A stretch of DNA of 64,000 bases from Nyssa sinensis (Eukaryota; Streptophyta; Magnoliopsida; Cornales; Nyssaceae): contig CM018052.1 in NCBI GenBank assembly GCA_008638375.1, forward strand, positions 14,536,450 through 14,600,449, given 5' to 3'. The position numbers were made by a program, and so were the translations under genes. Positions 31,609-41,702 of this stretch are shown here, one piece after another (positions within the stretch are counted from its first letter, which is position 1; each line of letters begins with the position of its first letter). The notes under the pieces are model-generated. The model was not told where the DNA came from. It did not search any database and saw only the letters and a list, made by a program, of their open reading frames with translations.

Positions 31609-33459
31609 ATGGCACCAAATCTCCGACCGCGACAGAATACTCAGAATCCGCAAAACTCTCAACGTCGGCCGCCTGCTCCACGAGCAAGGGAGCCAGCGGT
31701 TGATCCCATGCGACAAGAGATCGAATCAATCAAACGACACAATGAACTGGTGCAGGAACAGTTGTTTGCCATAACTAGAACGCTGGCAACACTTACACAG
31801 AATCAAGCAACGGGTTCTCCTAACCCTCCGGTCAACTTCGCTGCAGGAACACAACCTCCTCTTACCACTGAGAATGAGGAACCCCATGATCAGGCTCCAA
31901 CTAACCAGCCTGGGCACCCCCCGGGCGTTGCTCGAGTTGGCAGAGATCCACAGCCATCAGCAGTCCCAAGCTGGGGAACATCCGCCTTCATTCCTGACGT
32001 CCATTACCGGAGCACTACCAGAGCCCCAACTCCAAGGGCTTCGGGAGCACATCCGGCACCACAGGAGCCTTATCCCCATGCAGCACCAATCCCTCCGATT
32101 TGGAACCCTCTTCCGTCCGAGGGACGTACTCAACCCGACTACCCTGAAGCCGAGGCTGTCAGGCAGGGTTCTCAAGATATCAGATTCAGAGACCCACGGA
32201 GGGTAGAAGAAATCTCCGAGTCTATGGACCGAACAATTGCTTTGAGAGGTGCCCAGAACCCTCTAGAGCAAGACGAGTTGGCCAGGCTGCTCGGAAGACT
32301 GGCCACCCCATTCACTCACGCCATCATGTCAGAAGAAAGGCCCAGAAAGTTCATGGTGCCCAAGTTCACCCTGTACGATGGGTCTGGAGATCCAAGAGAT
32401 CATCTCTCGCACTACCAGCATACGATGGCCCTTCACGGTGCCTCTGATGCTTTCATATGCCGAACTTTCATCACCAACTTGAAGGGAACTGCTCTGAAGT
32501 GGTTCCACAACCTCCCTCCGAACTCAATTACCAGTTTCTATGAGCTCGGTAGACAATTCTTGGACAAGTTTATGACCAGCAGAAGGCTCAGAAGGGGACC
32601 AGAATTCCTGTTGAATGTCAAGCAGACTAAGGAGGAATCCCTCAGAGCCTACATTGCGCGCTTCAATGCCGAACTCACGGAGATCACTGACTGCAGCCCA
32701 AAATTCCTTGTAGCTGCCTTAACTGTTGGACTTGCCCACGGTGGCTTCAGAGACTCCTTGACAAAGAGCCCTCCAGCCGACATGGCGGCATTAATGGATC
32801 GGGCCAGGAAGTGTATCAACTTGGAAGAAGCCAACCACACGTCCCAGAAAGGCAAAGATCAAACCCAGAGGGATAATCCGAAGAGGGAGGACCACAAGAA
32901 GGAGGACCACAGAAGAGACTCCAGCAAAAAGAGGGCCAGGAGCCCAGAAAAGAGAACAGCACCCAGAGCTGTCTACAGTTCCGGACCAAGGGAGTTCACT
33001 AACTTTACTCCTTTGAACACTACACCGAACCAGGTACTCTGGCAGATTCGAGATCGGGAAAACCTGAGGTGGCCGGAACCAATCAAAGGAGACCCCAATC
33101 TTCGGGACCAAAGTAAGTATTGTAATTTCCATAAAGATCATGGACATATGACTAACTCATGTAGGACCCTCCGGTATGAGATAGAACAACTCATAAAGAA
33201 GGGGCGTCTTCGGGAGTTCGTCAAGCAAGACAGAAGGCAGAACCCCCAAGAAGACAAGCCTCAGCAACAGCCAGACCAGAGGCCCGAGCAGAGGCAGGAG
33301 CAGAGGGAAAGACGAAACGAGCCTCAGAGGCAGAACAACCATGTCATCTACGTCCTCCATGCTGACTCCCCTATTACAGGAATGTCCAACAGGGCAAAGA
33401 AAGAGATACGCTTGGGAGGCCAGGGCTGCCCCGAACGTATTGCAGATCTCCAATATTGA
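31609..33459 (+). CDS. gag: E4 Gag (nearly intact)
   Basis: The longest open frame in the window. The ATG at 31609 (ACCATGG, good context) is conserved in E2, E3, E6 and E7. The protein forms the virus-like particle. About residues 60-200 are Pro/Gln-rich; the gag core (KFTLYDGSGDPRDHLSHYQ through RARKCINLEEA) is about residues 245-415; a basic region follows; the knuckle-like YCNFHKDHGHMTNSC is near residue 505. A one-base insertion near 33396 (GCAAAGAAAG against GCGAGAAAG in E3) pushes the last 20 or so residues out of frame and disconnects the protease. A functional Gag could still be made in principle. Confidence 0.88.
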   Translation: MAPNLRPRQNTQNPQNSQRRPPAPRAREPAVDPMRQEIESIKRHNELVQEQLFAITRTLATLTQNQATGSPNPPVNFAAGTQPPLTTENEEPHDQAPTNQPGHPPGVARVGRDPQPSAVPSWGTSAFIPDVHYRSTTRAPTPRASGAHPAPQEPYPHAAPIPPIWNPLPSEGRTQPDYPEAEAVRQGSQDIRFRDPRRVEEISESMDRTIALRGAQNPLEQDELARLLGRLATPFTHAIMSEERPRKFMVPKFTLYDGSGDPRDHLSHYQHTMALHGASDAFICRTFITNLKGTALKWFHNLPPNSITSFYELGRQFLDKFMTSRRLRRGPEFLLNVKQTKEESLRAYIARFNAELTEITDCSPKFLVAALTVGLAHGGFRDSLTKSPPADMAALMDRARKCINLEEANHTSQKGKDQTQRDNPKREDHKKEDHRRDSSKKRARSPEKRTAPRAVYSSGPREFTNFTPLNTTPNQVLWQIRDRENLRWPEPIKGDPNLRDQSKYCNFHKDHGHMTNSCRTLRYEIEQLIKKGRLREFVKQDRRQNPQEDKPQQQPDQRPEQRQEQRERRNEPQRQNNHVIYVLHADSPITGMSNRAKKEIRLGGQGCPERIADLQY

Positions 33460-33976
33460 AAAGAGGCTCAAGCCAGCACCGGAGATCCAATTCACCGAAC
33501 AGGACCTAGCAGGGGTACACTGCCCTCATAGTGATGCCCTCGTCGTCACTCTCAAAATTACCAATTTCGAGATCAGGAGAGTCTTGGTCGATACTGGCAG
33601 CTCCATCAACATACTGTTCCATGAACCATTCAAACAGATGGGAATGGACCACGACAACATCAAGCCTACTATTGTCGTGATGGCAGCTTTTGATGGCAAT
33701 CTCAGCACCCCATTGGGGAGAATCGACCTTCCTACTACCGTAGGAGAAGATGAAGGGCAGAAGACCACCATGTCAGAGTACATGGTGTTGAATATGAAAT
33801 CTTCCTACAACGCCATAATCAGGAGACCTTGGTTGCACCAGATAGGGGCGGTCACCTCGACCCTCCATCAGTGTCTGAAGTATGTCCACAACCAGAACGT
33901 TCACTCTGTCAAAGGGTGTCAGCCAACCTCCCGGGAGTGTCATGCTATTGCACTCAAGGAGAAGGCCACCAAATAG
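33397..33976 (+). pseudogene. E4 aspartic protease, frameshifted from gag
   Basis: Active site LVDTGSSINILF is intact. The frame opens before the gag stop but is offset by one base through the insertion near 33396, whereas E3 has both in one frame. Gly-to-Arg in the block after YNAII (RRPWLHQ instead of GRPWLHQ) is a further change. It ends with TAG at 33974-33976, like E3. Confidence 0.85.
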
Positions 33977-34030
33977 CAATTACAGTACACTCGGGACTGT
34001 GCAGATCCGGTTCTCACCCACACTCCCGAA

Positions 34031-34485
34031 GTGGAAGGTTGCCCATCCAGCATTGAAGAACCCCTGAGCCTAAGGGGACGAGACAGCCAAGCCAAACCTA
34101 TTGGCGAACCCATCAAAGTGTTGGTCAGTTCAGAATCAGAGAGGCGTTATTTATACATCGGCCCAGACCTAACACACACCGAACAGGAGAAGATAGTCAG
34201 GTTTCTGAAAGACAACCTCTCTATCTTTGCTTGGGAGACCAAAGACATGAAGGGAATAGATCCCAACCTTATAACTCACAAGCTGATGGTAGATCCAGAT
34301 CACCCACCAGTTAGACAGAAGAGAAGACCGATTGCTCCTGAACGGCATCGGATTATAAATGAAGAAGTCCAGAGGCTGCTGGAAGCCAGGATGATACGAG
34401 AAGTGTTCTATCCCGAGTGGCTAGCCAACACCGTCCTGGTCAAGAAGAAAATGGCAAGTGGAGAGTCTGCGTTGATTATACAGAC
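34031..34485 (+). pseudogene. E4 truncated reverse transcriptase N-terminus
   Basis: The frame matches the start of E2/E3 RT up to LVKKK, then loses one A in the following A run and becomes out of frame; homology ends at about 34485 just after the DYTD codons. Everything from the RT palm through integrase is deleted. The reading frame that runs on to about 34717 is unrelated sequence. Confidence 0.88.
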
Positions 34486-34995
34486 CCTCCAGTCTTATCT
34501 ATTTTATGACAGGCCATTCATACGACAAAGGCCAACAGCTCAAATATATCTTGATCCTAAGGGCTCGGAAACAGCAGTGTCGGTCATCGTAATGATAAGC
34601 ACAAGCTGCCTGGTTATTTTCACAAGTCTTTGGTTCAGAGCAATCTACTTCAGAACTCTGCAGAGTTTACTCCCACTCTGTGTGATACAAAATCAGTATT
34701 GGGTTCTATCTATCTGATTATGTTTGTTTTCTTATCTTATTATGATGAGACAGTCTTAGTTAATCTGCATTCACTATTCAATTACAAGTATCGAAGCTCA
34801 GAAGGCAACTATTAACTACTAGATAATTGATCTAACATGCAATGGGCTCAGAATAGCTATACTCGCAACAAATTTCACAGAAGGCAATAACACAAGAAGA
34901 ATCTGAAGGAAAGTCAATTTTACTGATCAATAAGGTATTTCATTACATCAAAAAGGGACTGGCAAAAACAAAGAAAAATAAAAGCTAATAAAGCC
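34486..34995. other. E4 spacer joining truncated pol to the antisense gene
   Basis: No domain is visible and no 63-bp array is present. It presumably includes the 3' UTR of the antisense gene. Its origin (E4 family-specific or filler at the deletion) cannot be told here. Confidence 0.5.
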
Positions 34996-36900
34996 TCAAG
35001 CCTTATCCGAAGGGCCAGGATCCTCCACCGAAGGAAGGTCGGTAGCCACAACCTTCTTGCTCGGATCAGCACCAGACGAGGCAGGTTTAGGAGCAACGAT
35101 TGACGACACGTCAAAATCTGGGAACTTAGCCAGGAATCTAGTTCGGAAGCTCTCAAAACCAAATCGGATCAGGTCATCACCCATCTGGTCAACTTCCTCT
35201 CTCAATTCTGTCTCAGTCTCAGTCTTGGCATGATCAATTGCTTCCTGAACCTTCTGATCAAAGGTACTTCGGAGCTCGACCAACTCCGCTTGAAGTCCTG
35301 CAACCTGCCGAGCATAGATGTCCCTTTCAGACTCTGCCACGGCAAGATTGGTACTAGCTTCCTTCAGACTCTACTCGGCAGCCTGAACCTTGGATTGAGC
35401 TGTCCCAAGCTCCAACCTCACTTCGTCCAGGTCAGCCTTCAGCTTACCAGCCTCCTCGAGGCTTATGGGAGTCACCATCAGAGCAGCTAAACTGTACATG
35501 CTCTGCACAACGCAAGACAGAAAAGTTAGATTGAACAATCAAGCAAATAGAAAGGACAAGAAAAGCTTCAGAGGTTACCTTCATCTGGAGATTCATCAGC
35601 TTCGCAGGGTGATCCCCCCTGTACCAATGAGGGCCCTGGGACTATATTTGGTCAAAGGCCTTCTTGGAAATTTGGTAGTCCGGCTCATCAAACAGCTCGG
35701 ACGGTACAGCAGGCGCCTTCCCCTTCCTAGTCCTTCTGCTCGGACCAAAAGGGGCAGGAGGAATGGCCGAAACAGGAACGGCAGGTTCGGCCTCCTTCTT
35801 GGCCTCGGTAGGAGGTGGCTCGGGAGAGCCAGAAATCAACCTCCTCCTCTTTACTGGCAGAGGAGGCTCAGCCTCAACTTGGGAGGAAGCCTCCCTCGCC
35901 GCTTGGGTTTCCGTCTCTGCCCATTTCGTCGTCAGCCTTTTCTTGAGCTCTTCAGTACGAGCAACCATCAAATTCTCCAGAGTAATAATAACAGTGTGAG
36001 CCCGGTTGGAAGTCAAAAGCAGCACGCGGTACTGATCTGGGAGCGCGTTGGTAAACTCAGATCTCCTCCAAGCACTCTTGACTGCACATAAACAAGAAAT
36101 GGCGTATCAGATTATTAGTTCGGAAGGCACAACGAAGCTAAAACAAACCTAAGGAAATAAGCCTCACCCTTATGACCCGTGGTACGAGGGAATAGCGAGA
36201 CATCACCATCCTGGAAGTCTTCATGCTCCCATCCTCCTCCAACAAAGAAATACCACTTCTTCCACGTTTTATTAGAAGTGGGAACGGAGGATAGGGGTCG
36301 GAACCCCTTCTCGAAGGACATGTAAAAAAGGCCTTCTGCCTTCTTAAACTTCAAATCCATATTACTACGGATCAGATCCATGGACACATCTACCTCATTT
36401 TTATGTCCTAACACTACAAACCCTAAAAGTTGCCTCCAACTATTGAGATTAAGGTCGGCAGGGCAGAGCTTATACCAACAGAAGAATTGCCTAACTAAAT
36501 CAAGCAACGGAAGTCTCAAACCCATTTCAAACCAGGCAAGATAAACACATATCTCCCCGGCTTCAACATCATGGGGACGATCCATTGGGCCTGGTACTCT
36601 GCAAGTCACATTTAGGGGAAAATTATACTTCACCCTCCACTCGTTCAGTAGGCTTTGAGTAACAGCACTCTCGCCTTCTTCTCTATGGGAAGACCTGCCA
36701 GAGGTTTCCCCAGCCCTGTCGTGGGGCTCTAGAAAAGCATCAACTATCCTAATCTCAGGACTAGGGGGAGGTTCAACAGGCCTCTCCCAAGCATCTTCGG
36801 GGGCAAGGTCACCTACATTCTCTACAGGAGGCGGCACAGCCATCTCAGAGGGATTTCCTACCCCCTCACTCACGTCTGAGGATTCAAGAGGAGTAGACAT
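34996..36900 (-). pseudogene. E4 antisense gene 1 (three exons, best preserved exon 1)
   Basis: Exon 1 is 36900-36168 (ATG giving MSTPLESSDV), intron 1 G|GTGAGG to GTGCAG, exon 2 36081-35579, intron 2 AAG|GTAACC to GTGCAG, exon 3 35502-34996. Exon 1 plus exon 2 totals a multiple of three. Exon 1 is fully open and shares VYLAWFEMGLRLPLLD, CPADLNLNSWRQLLGF and SNKTWKKWYFF blocks with E2/E3. Exon 2 holds a KRRRL patch. Exon 3 has coiled-coil character and FGFESFRTRFLAKFPDFDVS near its end. Two TAG codons (about 35642 in exon 2, 35373 in exon 3) break it. The protein differs clearly from E2/E3 while keeping the motifs and intron positions, which suggests past selection on the protein. No known enzyme motif is visible. 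Confidence 0.72.
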
Positions 36901-37077
36901 TACTCTCGGACTTAAAGAGGAAGAAACAAAAGAAGAGGAAAGATTGGTCGAACCTGTTCTAGACTAGAGCCTCAGAAAACCAGTGTTCTTCGAGGTCGCA
37001 CAAACCAACAATGGCGAACAAGATTTTCTAGCACAGTGAAAATGATGGGGAAAAGGTCATTTCAAATCTCACCCCGT

Positions 37078-37254
37078 ATTTATAAACGCAGTATCAAAAG
37101 GGGCCCACCAAGCCCAAGCGCCATAACGGTTCGGAACAATGATGACATCGAGAAACCCAACCATTGGTTCAATACAATGATGGCATTGAAAAAATACAAT
37201 GATGGCATTGAAAAAATCCAATCTCCGGCTGCTCAATAAATGACGCGCCAATAG
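37078..37254 (-). promoter_or_regulatory. Promoter module of the E4 antisense gene
   Basis: On the minus strand: TTGGCGCGTCATTTATTGAGC (about 37251-37231), AACCGTTATGGCGC (about 37131-37118) and TATAAATAC (about 37085-37077). The spacing is larger than in E2/E3 because of a short tandem duplication (ACAATGATGGCATTGAAAAA, near 37175-37215). Confidence 0.6.
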
Positions 37255-37335
37255 TCACCTTGAAAGGCAAACAGACAGGATACATGACTCTCAGAAAAAA
37301 GCCTAGCCCTAGTTGCCTGTTGACATCAAATTAGG

Positions 37336-37353
37336 ACTTGGGGGGGGAGTAAC
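37336..37353 (+). other. E4 polypurine tract
   Basis: A purine tract with eight G then AGTAAC abuts the 3' LTR. Confidence 0.85.
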
Positions 37354-37965
37354 TGATATACCACAAGAGAGCAGGCCAATCAGCACCTGACACGTATGCT
37401 TATGAATCCAACTCACGCTGGGTTAACTCAGCTCACGCCCAGCCAATGGCTAAAGCACTCGAACATCCAGAACAGGATAAAAGATCGGAAGTGGCTAAGC
37501 ATATGCCTCTAGAGCTCATCTATATCCGAATAAGGATCTCAGAGTTAATTACAGGATCCAGACCAACACTCCAGACCTCGTCACCGCCTTAGCGGTTGCC
37601 GAGTAGGGAATAAGGAAACACTCTTCAACACGGAAACAGTCTTCAACAAGGAAACTACCATCTATGATTATCTCTATGCAATACTCCACAAGGTAACTGC
37701 AATCTCCGATGATCAAATCCCTATATTCATGGCTCCGAATCCTAATCAACTTAGGGAGGCCACGGTCTATAAATCAAACCCTAAAGGTACGCTTTATGTG
37801 GATGCTCACTCTTTGACTTTCAATACAGTCTTTCAATTCAGTTTACTTACTTAAGCATCGGAGCGGCTACCGCCGGAGCCAATCCGGTGGTCCTCTGATC
37901 ATCTTTCTGAGTGTTCTACAGGTCACGGAGCCCACACTTATTGTAAGTCGAAAAGTGTAGCATCA
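37354..37965 (+). repeat. E4 3' LTR
   Basis: Same length as the 5' LTR, with intact TG and CA ends; followed by the TATGT target duplication. Confidence 0.92.
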
Positions 37966-37975
37966 TATGTGAAGC

Positions 37976-38310
37976 TTAAATTGCCAAAATGGACATGGGA
38001 AAAACACACGCACCCCAAATACCATGGGTTTTCTCACAGTTGATAGTTGAGAATGCGTAATACTCATCGTCATCAGATAAAAAGTCATTGCCACAAAATT
38101 CATTTGGCCTGGGACACTTCATCAAATGAGTCAACATGTGAGCATCAAATCCATATTCTTCAATGGAGGGGTAAGGACACCACTCGGAAAGTCTTTTCCT
38201 CATATTTCCTCCCAGGCATTGAAAAACTGCCCCAGGTCAAGCAATTCAAGGTGAGGACAACCATCAAGGATGGCCTTGAGACCATGAGTTGAAGGCGTCA
38301 TAATTCAGAC
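37976..38310 (-). pseudogene. F-box/LRR (SKIP19-like) C-terminal fragment
   Basis: On the minus strand the frame begins near 38300 with GLKAILDGCPHLELLDL, a leucine-rich repeat typical of F-box proteins of the SKIP19 group. After a frameshift near 38215 it continues RKRLSEW and an acidic tail, NDFLSDDDEYYAFSTIN, also typical of that group's C-terminus. No F-box, start codon or upstream exon is present. The fragment abuts the E4 insertion, only about 10 bp from its right target duplication. Assignment is by recognition of the repeat and tail. Confidence 0.55.
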
Positions 38311-38427
38311 ATGTTTTTTGCAAAACATTCTTTTATAAAATAATCATGCCAAATAAACACCACAAATAGACATGTCTAGAACAATGCTATTAATTAACGG
38401 GGCTTGCTGAATAGTACATCTCGTCGG

Positions 38428-38551
38428 TAGAGCCTTTAGGCTTTTTCTTTCCCTCCTAGTCCCCTCAAATCTTCTTCTTTTCTTCACCATCGAGCATTTG
38501 AAGGTACAACTCCACTTGAATCATTTCTTCTCCCTTCAAATCACTCGATCC
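38428..38551 (+). repeat. Repeat copy related to 44005-44130
   Basis: CCTTTAGGCTTTTTCTTTCC, then CCACTTGAATCATTTCTTCT, then AAATCACT, matches 44005-44130 in order and orientation. The match stops exactly at the left end of the candidate inverted-repeat element at 38552. Confidence 0.65.
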
Positions 38552-39721
38552 AGTGGTGACTCAAATTCAAACCCAAATTTCACTTAAAATTTGAGTAAAA
38601 GGTGAATTTGAGTTTGATGTTCTCCCATGGTCACTTAAGTTTTTACTCAAATCTTTTTTAAAAATTTCCATCTTATCCCAAAAGCTACTTTATGTCATTT
38701 CCCTTCAAAAATCATTTTCCATCTTCTTTTTCATTCCAAACCTCTTTCATTCTTAATTTTCATTCCCTCCCAAATTTTTCCACCATTTTTTCTATTATTT
38801 TAATTTCCCACCATTTTCTTCAAAACTTCATGAGAATTTATAGAGAAAAAAATTGAAATTTATTTTACTATTCTGTCAAATCTATTTTACCATTTTCTTA
38901 CTGTCACATTTTTTATCGTTCTGTATACTATCGATGCCTACTCTTTTTTACCGTTCTGAACCTATTCAATCCATCAGCCACCCCTTTCTCCATTCCAACA
39001 CGCCGCAACCCTCCCTCTCTCATGCAAAAACCTTCTTTTCTTCTCCATCAATCCATCCCTCATCTCTGCTTCTCAAACCCACCACTACATCCCTCACTCT
39101 CTCACGGCATTCCCTCCATCCCTCTATCCGTCTAGGATCTAGAGCTAATCTCTCACTGTGAAGTCATAAAAGGCGCACCTTTTCTGCATCCTTCACATCA
39201 AGTAAAATAACGTTACAGTTAGGAACATAACCTGCCTTCTTGCTTCATAAATTCAACCACTCCAGCATCCCATAAATTAATCTAACATCAAAAGTGTGAA
39301 AGCATCTCCCACAGTGAGCTAACTAAGGGTTCAAATAGATTCCACTTCCTTGATAAGCTGAAAATAAGTTGCAAACCATTCTTCATCGCCAACTGTCACT
39401 ACCATGAGCCATCGCCGACCGTCACTGCTGTGAGCCATCGCCGACCACCATTGTCAATCGTTCCTGTCAGGTCTATTTTCCTTTTCCTGATTTTCTTTCC
39501 ATTTCTTTTCCTTGCCTTTTCCTTTCATTTTCCATTTGATGTGAGACTAGGTAGGGGAAAAAAATAGCCATTAGAAATTTGGTTCTGTGAACAATAGTGC
39601 ACTGATTTAGGTTTGGATTTGAGTAAAAACTGATTTGGTATAAGTTTAAGTCTAGGGTTGGGTGGTCATTTTTGTGTGTTTTGACTCAAATTTAAATTTG
39701 GTATGGATTTGAGTCATCACT
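38552..39721. mobile_element. Candidate TIR transposon, non-autonomous (about 1.2 kb)
   Basis: The left end AGTGGTGACTCAAATTC and the right end, read in reverse, AGTGATGACTCAAATCC form imperfect terminal inverted repeats that continue for about 45 bp with ACC.AAATTT and AATTTGAGT. Flanking 8-bp sequences are CTCGATCC and ATAGATGC, five of eight alike, so a target duplication is only suggested. No transposase is present. The interior is strongly pyrimidine-rich on this strand (38640-39140) and contains three imperfect tandem copies of GCCATCGCCGACC near 39388-39455. Class is undetermined (hAT-like size of duplication is one option). Confidence 0.45.
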
Positions 39722-39729
39722 ATAGATGC

Positions 39730-40850
39730 CCTAATAGGCCTTAATCTTCCTATTCTAATAAGATCCTATAGAGAGAAAATAGGGATCGTGTTTATCATGT
39801 TTAGATAGTTTCCTCATAGGATTTTGCCACTGAGCTCTACACTATCCAACTCTAAATGATGAGGTTCAAAAGGCCTTGTCAAGTGTCATAGTTCTGACCT
39901 GACATATAGGTGAGGTGACACAAGTTCTGATACTGAGCTATGAGCATTGAGATAAGGCTCCATGTGTCGTCATTTCTTAAGATGAATTATTATATTCCAC
40001 CACCAACCACAGAGATAGTGAAAAACCATAGGAACATAGCACCAATTTCCTGATCCTTTGTAATATCCAAGAGAAAAATGTAGACCAACCCCGAAGAAAC
40101 TAATAATAGAACCACACAAAATAACGTAGCAGAAAAGAACCACCAAAGCCACCCATAAACTAAAGACATTAGATCTTATAAAATGAATTCTTGGTAAAAA
40201 TTACACCAACACCACAAACAAGATATAGTTTAACTATTGTGAAAATGATCTGAGGATAAGACACCAAAGCAAAAGGAAAAAATATGTCAAACCACCTGAC
40301 AAGGAAATAGAGACCAAAATCAAAGAAGATATCAAACCAACATTCAATAGATGTACCCTAAAGTGAGATAAACAACCCCCATCATCCAAAATCTTAAAAC
40401 AAAAGAGAAAACCAAGAGAAGAAAATGATAGAAAAAGATAGGACAAAGAAAAGCAAGAAAAGAAGGAAAAGAATAACAGGGAGCAAAATAGAGGCACGAC
40501 AAGGAAATGACAAAGAAAGAGAAAGAGAAAAGAGAAGCAACACAAAAGGAAAGGAAACATGAGAGAAAATGAAAAGAAAACATACCAAAAAGACTAAACA
40601 AAGCAAGAGAAGAACAAAGGAAAAACAACACCAAAACAACATTGAAGAAGAAAAAAATCCTAGAAGATTGATAAAAATGAAAATAAAGATTGAGCACCTT
40701 AGCATATGATTTGGCTGCTTGATGAGCAATGACAAGAAACACATGGAAGACGAAATTCTTTTCAACTGAAAATAGAGAGAATATAACTTCAAGACACAAG
40801 GCCAAAGAAAACACCATAAACCTTCATCTATAATAGAATATTCTTTAAAA
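39730..40850. other. Non-coding stretch, LINE 3' flank
   Basis: No supported gene. Bases 40380-40830 are strongly purine-rich on the plus strand, which produces long but low-complexity Phe/Leu/Ser-rich minus-strand frames; these are not taken as genes. It may be the decayed 3' end and 3' UTR of the LINE to the right. Confidence 0.5.
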
Positions 40851-41702
40851 ATAGGAATCGATTTCACCCAAAAAGATATTTTGAGTTTGATCAACTCTAT
40901 TTCCTTACCGCGGTCAATAATTTTTCTATCAAACAAACATTTATTTCTTAATGTCCACAATGACCAAAGATAACAAAGGGTATTGTGTTCCATAGTTCTT
41001 GATCTAGGCCCTTGTGCTTAACTCCATACCACCAGAACAACAAATTTTTCACTAATCTAGGTTGGGACCACTAAATTCCCTACCACTTAATACAGGTTGA
41101 CTATACCTACCAAGACTTATAACAAAGCAACAATATATGGTTTTCAGTTTCAGCTTTTAGACCACAAAAAAAAAAAAAAACAAACAAACAAACACTTTGC
41201 TTGTCCTCATTGATAATCCCCAATTAAACAAATCTATCTACTGATTTGATTCTATCCTAGAATGCTAACCAAACAAAAAGTTGGGCTCTTGGTGGAGCCA
41301 CATTCCGCCAAATCAAATTGAAAACTCTACTCGTATTACTCAACCCAATCGAGTTATCTTCGAACAAGTCATATAGTTCATTGACCTTAAACTAAACATC
41401 CATTCTTCCTCTCCAACAAAGAGAGTGCATCGAGATTCTATTTAGTCAAAACCCATTTCCATGGAATTCAAGCAAATTATTTCTTTCCTCTTCTTTTCCA
41501 AAACAAACAATTTTCTTCTAAAAATAACATTCCAACGGCTACCTTCACTACCCTGTACTAGAACATTAGACAAACTCACCTCCTTATCTGTTACGAAAAT
41601 GAACAATCTAGGAAATAAATCTTTTAGAGGAGAAAAACCTATCCATACATCCTCCCAAAAAGAAATTCCATTGTCATTCCTAACTTTGATGTTCACACTA
41701 TT

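Larger units (their letters stand above)
30920..37965 (+). mobile_element. E4: pol-deleted Tat-type LTR retrotransposon
   Basis: The element is 7046 bp with two LTRs of exactly 612 bp (30920-31531 and 37354-37965) and target duplication TATGT (30915-30919, 37966-37970). By hand I count about 23 LTR differences (just under 4 percent). It has a primer site, nearly complete gag and protease, only the first part of RT, then antisense gene 1, a polypurine tract and the 3' LTR. Most of RT, both RNase H domains, integrase, the tandem array and antisense unit 2 are absent, so it must depend on a relative such as E2/E3 for mobility. Confidence 0.93.

Noticed and set aside
34486..34717. C-terminal extension of the E4 RT reading frame
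   Set aside because: It follows a frameshift and a deletion junction and has no similarity to RT.
40234..40817. Hydrophobic minus-strand frames suggesting membrane proteins
   Set aside because: They arise from a purine-rich plus strand, giving Phe/Leu/Ser-rich low-complexity translation; overlapping frames look alike and no family motif is seen.
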